A stretch of 64,000 nt of DNA from Trichomonas vaginalis G3 (Eukaryota; Parabasalia; Trichomonadida; Trichomonadidae): contig NC_067204.1 in NCBI RefSeq assembly GCF_026262505.1, forward strand, positions 14,526,522 to 14,590,521, given 5' to 3'. Both the position numbers and the translations under genes were made by a program. The number at the start of each line of letters is the position of its first letter. Position 1 is the stretch's first letter. The notes beneath the pieces were generated by a model, which was given only the letters and a program-made list of their open reading frames with translations, did not search any database and was not told where the DNA came from. Of this stretch, positions 1 to 10,086 are shown one piece after another.

Positions 1-887
1 AGTCTGCTTTCTATTCTCTTGCATTCAAATTTTTCGCATGTAAACTTAACTGGGTCCCAAGCAGTTCCAGCAGCATTGAAATAATAGTTTACTTCATTGT
101 TGAAGTTTGAGAAACCAAAGTCTAAGTCAACTTTGTCTTTGCAAAATTCGGCGAATGACGTTTGATTTGTTCCCTTTACGTCTGTAATAGTGAATGGGTC
201 TTGTGTTGGTGCAATGACTAAGTTATTTTTGCTTGGAGTAAGTTCGATAGAAATTTTTCCTGCCCAGTTTGGCAAGTATCTTAAAAACCTGAAGATGAGG
301 AAAGATGACAAAGGAACTCTAAGTTTCAGTTTTACTTTAGTGGCAGCAGTTCCATCTGAACCAGAAAGGTTAACATAAACTCCTGGAACGTTAGGGTCAA
401 GTCTTCTTATTTTCTCAATATTTGCATACTGGTCTGTTTGTTCTCTAGCTTGTGGTTGTACTGAGTTTCTCAAAGCGAACCATTCATAGTTTGCCCATGT
501 TACTGTTTTGAACTAAGTCAGAGTTAGAATATATCTTATATCCCATGAAAACTTCTGGAGCATATTGGTATCCGACATAGAAAATTCCATTGCAACCTTT
601 CTTGTCAGACAACTTGGCAGAAGGTTTTATTTCAATGTCTTGTTCCACGTATAAGAATGAGTTGTCAATAGAAATAATATGAAACCTGTCGCAAGCAATA
701 TCTACTGTTGTTGAAGAACCTTCTCCAAACTCACCTACGTTTCCATAAGAAACAGCAGTTGTATATTCGTAAGTTCCAGGAACTATTTCTGACCTTCTAA
801 TGGCATTGTCGCATTCGTTATACCATTCGGAAACATTTCCGTTCATGGCATCCAAACTGTTGGCGTTATATTCTGAGCGGCGTACAT
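1..887 (-). pseudogene. Major capsid protein candidate (Maverick A), partial and frameshifted
   Basis: This is the N-terminal half of the gene also found at 55816-57380. The matching start ATG is at 885-887. Comparison with copy B shows one base missing in an A-run near 853 and one extra T near 511, so the frame breaks twice. The piece runs off the left edge. I infer a double-jelly-roll major capsid protein from its place next to the minor capsid and structural genes in element B and from its beta-rich composition. No fold assignment was possible from sequence reading alone. The frameshifts sit in homopolymers, so assembly error is as likely as decay. Confidence 0.55.
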
Positions 888-1039
888 TTCATATGGGTAA
901 AAATATAGAATAGTTGGATTTATGTGTCATAATAGAACCCACTCGGACCAAGCTTTACTTTCTTCCTGACTGAGTTTTTAACTCTTCTTTTCCTTCATTG
1001 CCACTACTTTCACTAGATGAAGTTACTTCTTCACTATTT

Positions 1040-4000
1040 TCACTTTGTTCTACTCTTCTTCTTTGGTGTCGCTTTTGGTAACTTGCCCTCTGCTTCAAGT
1101 TGTTGCATCTTTGCCTCATGTTCACCTAGTATGTTGTAAATTTCCCATGTCCTTTTTGCCTTTGGGCTCTGGTCGCCCATCTCAGGTAACCTATATCCTA
1201 GAAAGATTTTGTCATAGTTTGTATTTGAGTCTTCGCGTATTGTTTGCATGACTCTTTCCTGAGTTTCCGGTTCAAGCTCTTCAAACAGAGCTTGTCCATA
1301 TGGAATAAGCTCGTTTCCAAATATATGTTTTTGTAGCCATTCTGGTTTTCTTTCCATGTTACCAATAATATCTTTTGTGAATGGGAAAGCTTTTACCCAA
1401 TGTTTCAGTCTTGCGTCATTTATTTCTGTAGTTGGTTTTATTTTGTCAAGGAACATGTTTTTCAATACTAACATTTCATTTGGTACTGTCCATTTGAGTT
1501 TTCTTAAATATTCATCCCTTCTCAGTTCATTGTCTGCAAAGTAAGTTTTTATGACATTTTGCAAACTTTCGTTTGCAAGGTCATGTACAATAGGTTCTCT
1601 TCCTTCTCTCTCCCTAACTTTCTTTCTAAACTCTTCACCAAATATACCATCTTTATGGTTCTGTGTAGTTCTTTGAGATAAATGTTCTAGAACGTCAGGT
1701 GTTATATTTCCATCAGCCATGTTCATTTCATACTGGTTCAAAATATCTGCATCTTTCATATCTTTCAATGGCATTAAAGCCGCGCTGAAAATACCAGCTA
1801 TATCTGGTTCACCATTCACTTCCATTGCGTCTACAACTTCTTGGAATTGTGGTTGTAAGTTTATGAACCACCTATCCGGATTAGCTTTATGACCCCATCT
1901 CATTGTAGTTCCATAGTCTGCAGAAACAAAAGTAGGTTTGTTTCCATATTGGTTAGGTTCTGAATGAACTTTAAACAATGTTTCATTTCTATATGTTTTG
2001 TTGAAATTTAACCTTTTATTTTCACCGAGTTCAGCCAAAGATTGAACGTTATATGGTCGTAAGTAAAAAGGATTGTTGTATTTGCGTACATTTTCTTTCA
2101 GTACTTCCATTCTATGCTGAATATTTTCATCTGATGTTGGAGTCTTTTGTATGTCGGCGAACATTTTTCGATATTCTTCTACTATGTCAGCCGAATTTTT
2201 CTTAGACTCTTGGAAAGATTCCATATTCCCCGCATACACTTGTTGAGGGTCAAGATTTTTCGGCTGTTCCAAATCTTCATCTAGTTCTGTGAAGTTAGTT
2301 TCCAAAGGAGGGACTTGTTCGTTTCCTTCAGGCTCTTCTAGCTGTTGTTGCTGAACTATTTCTTCCATGTCTGGTTGTATCTGAACTTCTTCCTGTGGAG
2401 TTTCTTGTACCTCATCTGCTGGCATTTCATATATTCCGAGACCGTTTTTAAAAAGTTCCCTATCTAAGTCATCCGGACTCATAAACCTTTCTTCTTTCGT
2501 TCCGTCTCTATTTTTTACGCGTTTCATGAAGAGAGTTGAATTATCATTTAGCTCTGACACCAAATATCTCGGAGTAAATTCAGTCATGTCATTTGGATGA
2601 TATGCTATTAAATCATATCTCTTAGCGAGCTTGTATTTTCCAGGTTTGAAATTATATCCCATTTGGTGCTGAACCATAAAGCTAAATAGGTTCGGGTCAG
2701 TATTTCCTTCCTTGAACTTTCTAATAGCTTCTTTATATCTGTCACTAAAGTCAAGAGTATCTGGGTAACCATAATCTTCCTTAAGCATTTTTAAGAATTC
2801 TTGGTTTCCTTGTTCTCTACTTCTTTTATGTCCTTGCTCTGTTTGTGGTTGTTGCTGTGCAGTGTTTTGAACTGTTGGTTGTGGTGCAGTGTTTTGAACT
2901 GTTGGTTGTGGTGCAGTGTTTTGAACTGTTGGTTGTGGTGCAGTGTTTTGAACTGTTGGTTGTTGTGTTGGTTGTTGTGTTGGTTGTTGTGTTGGTTTTG
3001 GTGCATGCCTGTGTCTGTGTCCATGTGACGATGTAAATGTTTTAGGTAGTCCTGGTGCAGGTGCTTCTCTTGGAGGGTTTGGTGGTATATAAGTTCCACT
3101 AGCTAGTATATAAGTTCCACCAGCTGGTATATAAGTTCCACCAGCTGGCACATATGTTCCATCTGCAGCATAATGTCCTACCTGACTTTTCGTTTTTAAG
3201 AAAGCATTTACTAGGTCTGTTTTGGTCTGTTGTAACTCTTTTTCTTGACTTTCCACAACAGTTGCTCTAACGGCGTCATAGGCACTTTGAACTGCCTGTC
3301 TCGTTGCTGCATCTGTTATTTTCGTCATATTTTGTGCTACTTCTCTTAACTCTTTGTCGAAACCTTCAGACTTCAGTTTCTTTCCAGATGAGAAGTCGTT
3401 CACTAGTTTCACCTTACTATGAAGAGCTTCGAAGGCGTTCTTAAAGTCAGCATTCATTAAAGCTTCATTTGAACTGTCTTCATCCGCTTGTATTTTTGTC
3501 CTTATTGACCCTATAAGTTGGGCTGCTTTAGCGTTGGCTTGGGCATCTAACCAGTCATTATTAGCTTTTATATATTCTGCGCTTTTCATTGCCTTTTGCA
3601 TGGCTGCGTCGTTATTTTTACTTTCTTGTGCTAAGTTTTCATACTGTACGGTTTGGTTTTGCAACTGTAAAAGTTTTTCTGCCTTTACATTTGCTTCAAC
3701 TTCTTTTTTATACTCATCGCTATCCATATATGTCTTCAGGGCTTTTTGTTTTATTTCTTCATCTTTCAGTACTTTATATTGAGTAGTATGGTTTTTCAAA
3801 TTTATAACATCTTGTTCCATTTTTGCTACTTCTGCTGCTTTTTCTGACACTTTTTTCGCATATTCCTCTGTACTTAGTTCTTTCAGTTGTTCTTCTTTCT
3901 TCTTTTTCTCTACGTTTAACTCATTGAGTTTCTTTGTGTGTCTGTCATATTCTAGTTTCTTTTCGTTTTCACTTATTTGTTTCTGTATGTCTATGTTTGA

Positions 4001-4303
4001 CTTTTTGACATCTGTTATTTGATTTTTGAGTGAACTCAAATTCATTTGACTTTGAGGGTTATAAGCTGTTCCGTCTGCAGCTCCACCATAGCCTGCCATT
4101 TTCGCTAAAAGTGCCGCTCTTAAACCTCCACTCTGTGCACCAATAACTCGGTTTAAAAGCATAGGGTTGCTTGACATTTGTTGCAACATAGTGGGGTCAT
4201 TCATCATTTGTTGTTGCAACTGTTGTTGTGGTGTCAGTTTTACTATTGGATGTTTCAATGCTCCCTTCCTCTTACGTATATTCTTACGTAGCTTACGTGG
4301 CAT
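1040..4303 (-). CDS. Maverick coiled-coil structural-type protein (1087 aa, intact copy)
   Basis: This long intact ORF has a very basic N-terminus (MPRKLRKNIRKRKGALKHP), then Q-rich and Gly-rich stretches. A long charged K/E-rich coiled coil spans about residues 85-370. Three to four GGTYIPA-like repeats follow near 375-405, then Pro/Gln repeats (PTVQNTAPQ, four copies, near 440-480). The C-terminal half is non-repetitive and mixed alpha/beta. I recognise no enzyme motif. It lies directly upstream of the capsid gene on the same strand in all three elements, which suggests a virion core or scaffold role. The initiator-like TCACTT lies just before the ATG. Copies B (two internal deletions) and C (frameshifted) are degraded relatives, so this is the reference copy in the window. 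Confidence 0.85.
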   Translation of the reverse strand: MPRKLRKNIRKRKGALKHPIVKLTPQQQLQQQMMNDPTMLQQMSSNPMLLNRVIGAQSGGLRAALLAKMAGYGGAADGTAYNPQSQMNLSSLKNQITDVKKSNIDIQKQISENEKKLEYDRHTKKLNELNVEKKKKEEQLKELSTEEYAKKVSEKAAEVAKMEQDVINLKNHTTQYKVLKDEEIKQKALKTYMDSDEYKKEVEANVKAEKLLQLQNQTVQYENLAQESKNNDAAMQKAMKSAEYIKANNDWLDAQANAKAAQLIGSIRTKIQADEDSSNEALMNADFKNAFEALHSKVKLVNDFSSGKKLKSEGFDKELREVAQNMTKITDAATRQAVQSAYDAVRATVVESQEKELQQTKTDLVNAFLKTKSQVGHYAADGTYVPAGGTYIPAGGTYILASGTYIPPNPPREAPAPGLPKTFTSSHGHRHRHAPKPTQQPTQQPTQQPTVQNTAPQPTVQNTAPQPTVQNTAPQPTVQNTAQQQPQTEQGHKRSREQGNQEFLKMLKEDYGYPDTLDFSDRYKEAIRKFKEGNTDPNLFSFMVQHQMGYNFKPGKYKLAKRYDLIAYHPNDMTEFTPRYLVSELNDNSTLFMKRVKNRDGTKEERFMSPDDLDRELFKNGLGIYEMPADEVQETPQEEVQIQPDMEEIVQQQQLEEPEGNEQVPPLETNFTELDEDLEQPKNLDPQQVYAGNMESFQESKKNSADIVEEYRKMFADIQKTPTSDENIQHRMEVLKENVRKYNNPFYLRPYNVQSLAELGENKRLNFNKTYRNETLFKVHSEPNQYGNKPTFVSADYGTTMRWGHKANPDRWFINLQPQFQEVVDAMEVNGEPDIAGIFSAALMPLKDMKDADILNQYEMNMADGNITPDVLEHLSQRTTQNHKDGIFGEEFRKKVREREGREPIVHDLANESLQNVIKTYFADNELRRDEYLRKLKWTVPNEMLVLKNMFLDKIKPTTEINDARLKHWVKAFPFTKDIIGNMERKPEWLQKHIFGNELIPYGQALFEELEPETQERVMQTIREDSNTNYDKIFLGYRLPEMGDQSPKAKRTWEIYNILGEHEAKMQQLEAEGKLPKATPKKKSRTK

Positions 4304-4306
4304 TTT

Positions 4307-4312
4307 AAGTGA
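4307..4312 (-). promoter_or_regulatory. Initiator-like motif TCACTT
   Basis: TCACTT lies 3 nt upstream of the ATG of the 1087-aa gene and fits the trichomonad initiator consensus TCA-Y-(T/A). The same motif is at the same spacing in copies B (59228-59233) and C (61390-61395). Confidence 0.5.
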
Positions 4313-4501
4313 AGTTAAAAAGCGGTTTTTGACAGATGTTTATATGACACTTTTTGTTCAGCACAAAAAACTACTCGGTCAAAGTGTTGTCAGTTTTGTA
4401 AAATAACCGTCCTATCTCATTCTATAAGGGAGAAAAGGCTTCTCAAAGTATACTTCCTTGGAACGCCTGTAACTTTTCCTGTAGCGACGATAGACCCTTA
4501 C

Positions 4502-4513
4502 TTGTCCGGACAA
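4502..4513. promoter_or_regulatory. Perfect 12-bp palindrome TTGTCCGGACAA upstream of the structural gene
   Basis: This perfect palindrome is retained in all three Maverick copies (4502-4513, 59421-59432, 61189-61200). It sits about 200 nt upstream of the structural-gene ATG inside a conserved leader. It is a candidate binding site for a dimeric regulator or for terminus processing. Confidence 0.4.
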
Positions 4514-4601
4514 AGTTATACTATTTTGAGTGCTCTACAAAAAAGTCACCGGCTGGTCGGCTGGGGTTCGGTCCTCCTCTTGGGTCTTGGGCAAAATTTC
4601 T

Positions 4602-4642
4602 TAGGGCTAGAAGGGGCGCAGCCCCTGGAAGCCCCTCATACC
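4602..4642 (-). repeat. Terminal repeat of Maverick A with hairpin
   Basis: This is the terminal sequence of element A. It contains the hairpin GGGGC-GCA-GCCCC (4613-4625), equivalent in position to GGCAC-TTC-GTGCC in the termini of B and C. The flanking CTAGCCC and CTTCCAGG blocks are conserved between elements. Confidence 0.65.
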
Positions 4643-4664
4643 TGACCTAATTTATAGAGCAATC

Positions 4665-5855
4665 ATGTATAATGACCTTGAAAGATTCATATACTTCACG
4701 GAAAGAGATGGATTTGATAAAGATCAAAAATTTCAAAGCAGTTTATATCCATCTTTTTTGGGAGGATATTCATTACTTGAATTATGTTGTTACCATGGAG
4801 CAGTTGATTGTTTCAAGCTATTAAGATCGAAATTCAACTCAGAAATAACTCAAAAATGTCTAGAATTTTCATTTTTAGGCCGAAATCAAGAAATCCTGAA
4901 TGAATGTTTGAAATATCAAAAACCACATAATCAATGTATGATATTTGCAATTATTTCACACAACATTGATTTTGTTACATTTTTGATGTATGAATACAAT
5001 ATAAATATCTTTTTTTATATTTGTGCACTCTCTAATAATTTTGAATCATTTTTAGTTTATTACGATAAAACTAATGATATTAACAATTGCTTTATTAATT
5101 CAGCGATGTTTAATATTCCATCTTTTTGCGAATATTTCTTATTACAAGGTGCAAATATCAATGAAAAAGATAAATGTGGAAATACCGCTCTTCATAAAGC
5201 AGCGAGTAATTATAGTAAAGAAACAGCCGAACTACTTCTTTTACATGGTGCAAATATCAATGAAAAAAATAGTTATGGAAAAACAGCTCTTCATCAAGCA
5301 GTACATAATAATAGAAAAGAAATAGCCGAACTTCTTATTTCACATGGCGCAAATATCAATGAAAAAGATAATGATGGAGAAACAGCTCTTCATAATGCTG
5401 CATGTAATAATAGTAAAGAAACAGCCGAACTACTTCTTTCGCATGGCGCAAATATCAATGAAAAAAATAATGATGGAAAAACAGCTCTTCATCAAGCAGT
5501 ACATAATAATAGAAAAGAAATAGCCGAACTTCTTATTTCACATGGCGCAAATATCAATGAAAAAGATAATAATGGAGAAACAGCTCTTCATTTCGCAGCA
5601 TGCAATAATAGTAAAGAAACAATCGAACTGCTTCTTTCGCATGGTGCAAATATCAATGAGAAAAATGAATATGGAAGAACAGCTCTTCATCGAGCAGCAT
5701 ATTTTAATAAAAAAGAAATAAGTGAACTTCTTATTTCACATGGCGCAAATATCAATGAAAAAGATAAAAATGGAAGAACGGCTCTTTATTTTGCCACACT
5801 CACTAATAGTACAGAAACGGTCGAACTTCTTATTTTACATGGTGCAATAAAATAA
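4665..5855 (+). CDS. Ankyrin-repeat protein, apparently 5'-truncated by Maverick A
   Basis: The 396-aa ORF has about 160 residues of non-ankyrin helical sequence, then seven ankyrin repeats of 33 residues (GANINEKDNDGKTALHxAA type) from about residue 160 to the end. This is one of the very large trichomonad ankyrin families. The first ATG is 22 bp inside the Maverick boundary. The frame stays open upstream of that ATG to the element edge, encoding P-D-L-I-Y-R-A-I before the Met. I infer that the Maverick inserted into a longer ankyrin gene and removed its promoter and N-terminus. The repeats are almost identical at the DNA level, which suggests recent repeat amplification. It could still be expressed from a promoter inside the element. 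Confidence 0.85.
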   Translation: MYNDLERFIYFTERDGFDKDQKFQSSLYPSFLGGYSLLELCCYHGAVDCFKLLRSKFNSEITQKCLEFSFLGRNQEILNECLKYQKPHNQCMIFAIISHNIDFVTFLMYEYNINIFFYICALSNNFESFLVYYDKTNDINNCFINSAMFNIPSFCEYFLLQGANINEKDKCGNTALHKAASNYSKETAELLLLHGANINEKNSYGKTALHQAVHNNRKEIAELLISHGANINEKDNDGETALHNAACNNSKETAELLLSHGANINEKNNDGKTALHQAVHNNRKEIAELLISHGANINEKDNNGETALHFAACNNSKETIELLLSHGANINEKNEYGRTALHRAAYFNKKEISELLISHGANINEKDKNGRTALYFATLTNSTETVELLILHGAIK

Positions 5856-6024
5856 AGCTTCTATATTAGATATCTCTCTTTTTCCACTTATTTTTTTATA
5901 TATTCGAAGATGAATTACATTATAAATAAAAATAATTAAGCTTTTGGCACTGAGTGTAAAATTTCACAATTTTGTAATTAATACATTAAATTCGTTGTCA
6001 CTTAGTGTAAATTTTCATACGCCA

Positions 6025-6240
6025 TACTGAGTAATATACAATACTGTTTCAATATCATATTTTAATGCTATCCTTCAATAAATAATTAATTGATTTCTTG
6101 TTCATTATATTTACAATATTTTGTGAAAACTTTAGGGGTACCATCTATTGAAGTTGGAAGTGAAATTTATATATAACATAAGAAAAGTTATCAATAAATT
6201 TATCAAAATCTTACAATCAAATAGGAAAACGAAAGAAAAT
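6025..6240 (+). repeat. Dispersed ankyrin-associated 3' flank repeat
   Basis: About 215 bp here match, in inverted orientation, the region immediately downstream of the ankyrin pseudogene at 29335-29812 (about 29095-29331). Matching blocks include GTTTCAATATCATATTTTAATGC and AACTTTAGGGG. It lies about 170 bp after the ankyrin stop. The rest of 5856-6465 is AT-rich with nothing recognised. Confidence 0.6.
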
Positions 6241-6465
6241 ATATAGAAATTATGTACACAGATTTTAATTTATAATACATTATTACACATCCAACAATTT
6301 GAGAATAGAAACTTCAGAATATTGTTATTGGCTAAATTTTTGACGCTGATGCAGCTATAGGAGGTGTCCAAGTGAGATAAACAGTTCCCATTTGAATTGG
6401 GCGCACTCTTTATTGGTAGTTCAGATTTCGATTATCAAAAGTGTCAGAATCTTTTTTTTTTCGAA

Positions 6466-8073
6466 ATGATATCTACAATTCCATATATTCAATTAGTGAA
6501 TGAAGGAGTTTCTGGTTTTGTAGATATTCAGGCATCAGATAGTATGGGAATGTTGAACTTTATTCCTTTAGAAATTATTCCAGAAAACAAACGTATCATT
6601 TTTTCACAGTTTTTATTCACACACAAAATTCCAAAGGTTTTATATGATTTACTCACTGATCAAGCAAAGATAATAATAATAGAGTTCAAAAATTTTTCTA
6701 TTTTAGAGCCAAAAATCGATAGCTGCGAATTTGTCTTTTCAAATGAAGAAGGCAAGTCATACACACTTAAATTCAATAATCCGTTTTATATGGAAACATT
6801 TTTCACAGCAATTTCATTTTATCATTGTGTTGAACTCCGAAATGAGACCCAATATGAAATCGGTCCTCAATTTAAACCAATTAGGATACAACCTCGCTCA
6901 TCACTGAGGAATTCTTTAACAAGTTGTGTTCATGATCTCTACGCACACCAATCTTTGTTGGAATTCCTCCATTTCCCAATGGATCCGAAGAAAAAAGAAT
7001 CCAACTTATTGCCATTCAAAGAAGAATGTATCTTGAAATTAATTGAAGAACCAACTGATATCGAAACCTTAGATTTGATTTCGAAATCTTATGTACCAAT
7101 CGAATACTGTTCAATCATGCTACTATTATTACTCCTCGATGGCCCTCTATACGAAGGAGAAAAAAATACACTTAATTCGGAGACTTCTCCCAAAAGAGCG
7201 CATAGATTTTCATTTAAAGGATCACAGACATCCAAATTACTGGAACAAATTGATATTACAAAACCATTAATAATTGAATCTCCATATCCAAAGATCTACG
7301 CCATTGATCAAGTTTCTATAGGTGGGTCAACGTCTATAGCCAATGATTACGCTGCTTTAAAGCATCAATGGTCAACAATTACGTCAACTCAGTTTAATCA
7401 TATGAATTCTCTTCGTATTTCATTTAAACTCCTTGAAAATGCGTTGACGACATACTACCAGAAAGGGCATCCATTGATACAGTCCGTATTCAATATTTTG
7501 GCATCATTATTTATTATGAAAGATGAATTCGAGACATTTAATTCAGAATTATACTCAATAGCCATAGATTGTGCTGAATTATTCCATGCCATCAACCAAA
7601 CACTAGATTTGGGCTTCTGTTCCTGTGAACATATTATTTTCTGGATTTTCTTCGCATTGATAACTAAAACAGGTATTGTAGATATGCTTGAAGATAAATC
7701 CACAGAAACTGTCCTCAAAACAACTCTCCATATCTTAATAACTTATCATCCTTTGTTACATACATTAATTGATAAGGCAGGACTTCAGAATTTCAGATTC
7801 CCTGTTACAGTGATCACATCTCTCTACACTAAAGTGCTTCCTCCTGAGAAATTATACCCAATTTGGATTGCAGCTTTAGCTTTTGGAGATCCGATGGAAT
7901 TCTTCCAACATCTGATGGCTACTGCATTGATCATGCTCTATCCCAACATTGTTGATGCTCCAAACTTTATAGAAACAACAGAAAAAGAATTGAAGAAATT
8001 CTTCGACGAATCTCCTTCAGATTTCTTAATTTCCAATACGCTCAAGCTTCTTGAAGCTATGAGAAGGAACTAA
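6466..8073 (+). CDS. Divergent TBC (Rab-GAP)-like protein
   Basis: The ORF encodes 535 aa from the ATG at 6466; the frame is open somewhat upstream but without an ATG. The N-terminal 150 residues are beta-rich and end in a segment (FSNEEGKSYTLKFNNPFYMETFF) that resembles the PH-like N-domain of Gyp7/TBC1D15-type proteins. The C-terminal 250 residues are all helical, with a YYQKG / FNILASLF / FWIFFALITKTG pattern reminiscent of a TBC domain, including the late DP.EFF....A block. The usual catalytic IxxDxxR arginine finger and YxQ dual finger are not evident. If it is a TBC protein, it may lack GAP activity. Trichomonads have many such divergent TBC proteins in vesicle traffic. The assignment is from pattern only. 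Confidence 0.45.
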   Translation: MISTIPYIQLVNEGVSGFVDIQASDSMGMLNFIPLEIIPENKRIIFSQFLFTHKIPKVLYDLLTDQAKIIIIEFKNFSILEPKIDSCEFVFSNEEGKSYTLKFNNPFYMETFFTAISFYHCVELRNETQYEIGPQFKPIRIQPRSSLRNSLTSCVHDLYAHQSLLEFLHFPMDPKKKESNLLPFKEECILKLIEEPTDIETLDLISKSYVPIEYCSIMLLLLLLDGPLYEGEKNTLNSETSPKRAHRFSFKGSQTSKLLEQIDITKPLIIESPYPKIYAIDQVSIGGSTSIANDYAALKHQWSTITSTQFNHMNSLRISFKLLENALTTYYQKGHPLIQSVFNILASLFIMKDEFETFNSELYSIAIDCAELFHAINQTLDLGFCSCEHIIFWIFFALITKTGIVDMLEDKSTETVLKTTLHILITYHPLLHTLIDKAGLQNFRFPVTVITSLYTKVLPPEKLYPIWIAALAFGDPMEFFQHLMATALIMLYPNIVDAPNFIETTEKELKKFFDESPSDFLISNTLKLLEAMRRN

Positions 8074-10086
8074 TCTCTCCAATAGTATAAATTGTTTGTT
8101 TTAAAATTATTATCTATCAATTTTATGTGTTTTTTCATATCTACATATGATATATCACTGTGTCAAAATAAATCATGTTTAGTATGATATCATAAGTTTT
8201 TATATATTTTATAAAATCTCAAATTTTTTAATATCAAAGCTAATATATATGTCTAATCATCATTGATAAAATCCATTACATATGGATTAATCTTTGGAAT
8301 AATTATATATGCCATATTACTATATTTAATGTAATATTTCTCCCATTCTTCTAATTAAGGTAGCACGTATAGAAATATTGCAACTATAGGCATGGTCAAA
8401 CTAAACATTTGCAATTCGCCTTCAAGAACGAAATTTGGTCGAAATTTTTCCTAGTCAAACTTCGTAAAACATAAATTAGTATGCTATAAAGATTGACATA
8501 TTCAGTTCTGTTAAGGAAGTCAATTTGGAAAATTGTTTTCACTTTAGGAGAATATAATTTTCCATTTGGAAAATTTAAAAAGTGAGACGCGCAGGATTCG
8601 AACTTTTTTAAAAGTTGATTTAAATGAATTTTAGTGTGGAATATAAGGATAATATCATATTTAAAATAAGAATATACTAGTTTAGGTGGTATTAATTTTT
8701 TCGATAAATTTGAGAGTATGTACGTTTAGGGCATGAAAAATGTCAATTCGCTCAGCGAAAGCTGAGCTAGCTTCGTTCTCGAAAGAATAAGGAGGGAGTG
8801 AAGGAGAATGATACAGAAGTTGACATTCATATCATTTCAACAAATTTGATCAAATTGAAATTCAATAAAATTCAATTCAATTCATATCCTTCAGTCAGTA
8901 CATTGATATCCTTCTGCATCACAATGATAACTCGGGCATCAATAGTTCTACAACTAACTCAGAAAAAACAAGATTATTACTTCCTGCTTACAGCTTTTAA
9001 AAAGTTTCGATGATAAAAATCACTCTACTCTCGTTTATCGACATATGGTGATAGTAGGTAAACATATTCTTATCGATATTAATAAAAATATTTGTACGAA
9101 AATCTTATCCAATTAGAGAGTTATTCATAAAGTATATGATAATTATAATTACTTTATCTTTGTTTTATCTTTGAATAAACAATTTAATTTAAATTGCATA
9201 ATATTTTTTGGTTGAAAGACAGGAAACTTAGTTGAGTTTGTATTATTTTTATCGTTTAATTCATCGTATCAGTGAGTGATCCAGATATTTAAGATATTTA
9301 GAAAAAAAATTATTAATTTGATTAACAAATTTTAATCAAAATAGCAAAAATCTATTTGATAGCTGTAAACAAACAATAATTTTTATTTCAAGCAAAATCA
9401 TTTATTTTCATCTAAACGTATAAAATTGTCAATTTTATGAAAATAAATTGAAAATCTCATGAAATGTAAAGGAGAGTAATATTTTTCAATTTTCTTTTTT
9501 CTTTGTCTCAAATATTTTCTGTTGGGAATTTTCTTGTTATCAAAAAATAATTTTAATATTTGTTTATTTCATTACATACAATAAAATTTTAAAAACTCTA
9601 TTTCTTCTCAAGAAAATTTTTTCCTTCATATGAAGAAACATTTTGTTCTCCATTTGATACTGAGTCTAAATCTCGATTTTTGAATTTTCTTCTTTCCAAA
9701 TTTCTTTTTTCCAAATTAGAAGTTTAATTCAAATTTTCAATAGTTTATATATTTTCTCAAACCGTCTCAGATTTTCTCACTTTTTAGGGATTTTCTCTCA
9801 AAATATACAAAAATAGTAATATCAATACATGTGTCTAATATACTTTAAAACCATCGTGACAAAATTCAAAAGCGAAGAGTTCTTCTCTCCAAATTTTTTT
9901 CAAAATCAAAAAAATGAGATAAAAAAGTACGTTTGGAAAATTCATTTTTAGCATTTTAGGAATTTTCTCACTTTTCTTCCAAATTGACATCCTTAGTTCT
10001 GACCATATTTTGCCAAAATAAAAAAATTGCTCATGACTTAGGAGGGCAAAAATTTACAAGAATTTTTTTTTCTAAAAAAATAAATC
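8074..10086. other. AT-rich intergenic region, no gene seen
   Basis: Two kilobases without a credible ORF. It contains poly-A/T runs, several TTTTCTCA/TTTCTCAAA-rich stretches and one short perfect hairpin at 8750-8767. A 71-codon frame near 8798 has no ATG and looks random. Confidence 0.6.
8750..8767. repeat. Short perfect hairpin GCTCAGC-GAAA-GCTGAGC
   Basis: Seven-bp GC-rich arms with a GNRA-type GAAA tetraloop in an AT-rich background. It resembles the hairpin group at 30096-31402. Confidence 0.5.

Larger units (their letters stand above)
1..4642. mobile_element. Maverick/Polinton A, right-end fragment
   Basis: This is the right end of a Maverick-type DNA transposon running in from beyond the left edge. 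It carries, on the minus strand, a major-capsid-like gene fragment and a 1087-aa structural-type gene. Both have close copies in the two other Mavericks of this window. The edge near 4642 (GGTATGAGGGGC read inward) matches the terminal GGTA-GTGGGGC of elements B and C and has a similar terminal hairpin, but lacks their flanking A/T run. Between the 1087-aa gene and the edge there are only 339 bp, whereas B has two additional genes there. The other end is outside the window, so completeness is unknown. Confidence 0.85.

Noticed and set aside
2801-3028. Plus-strand Cys/Trp/Leu repeat ORFs
   Set aside because: They are the antisense of the PTVQNTAPQ repeat of the 1087-aa gene, and reappear opposite copy C for the same reason.
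3534-3786. Plus-strand hydrophobic ORFs of 65-82 aa
   Set aside because: Antisense of the coiled-coil region. Also found opposite copies B and C, so their conservation comes from the sense gene.
8798-9013. 71-codon frame in the RRP44 upstream spacer
   Set aside because: No ATG, no leader motif, and composition like the surrounding spacer.
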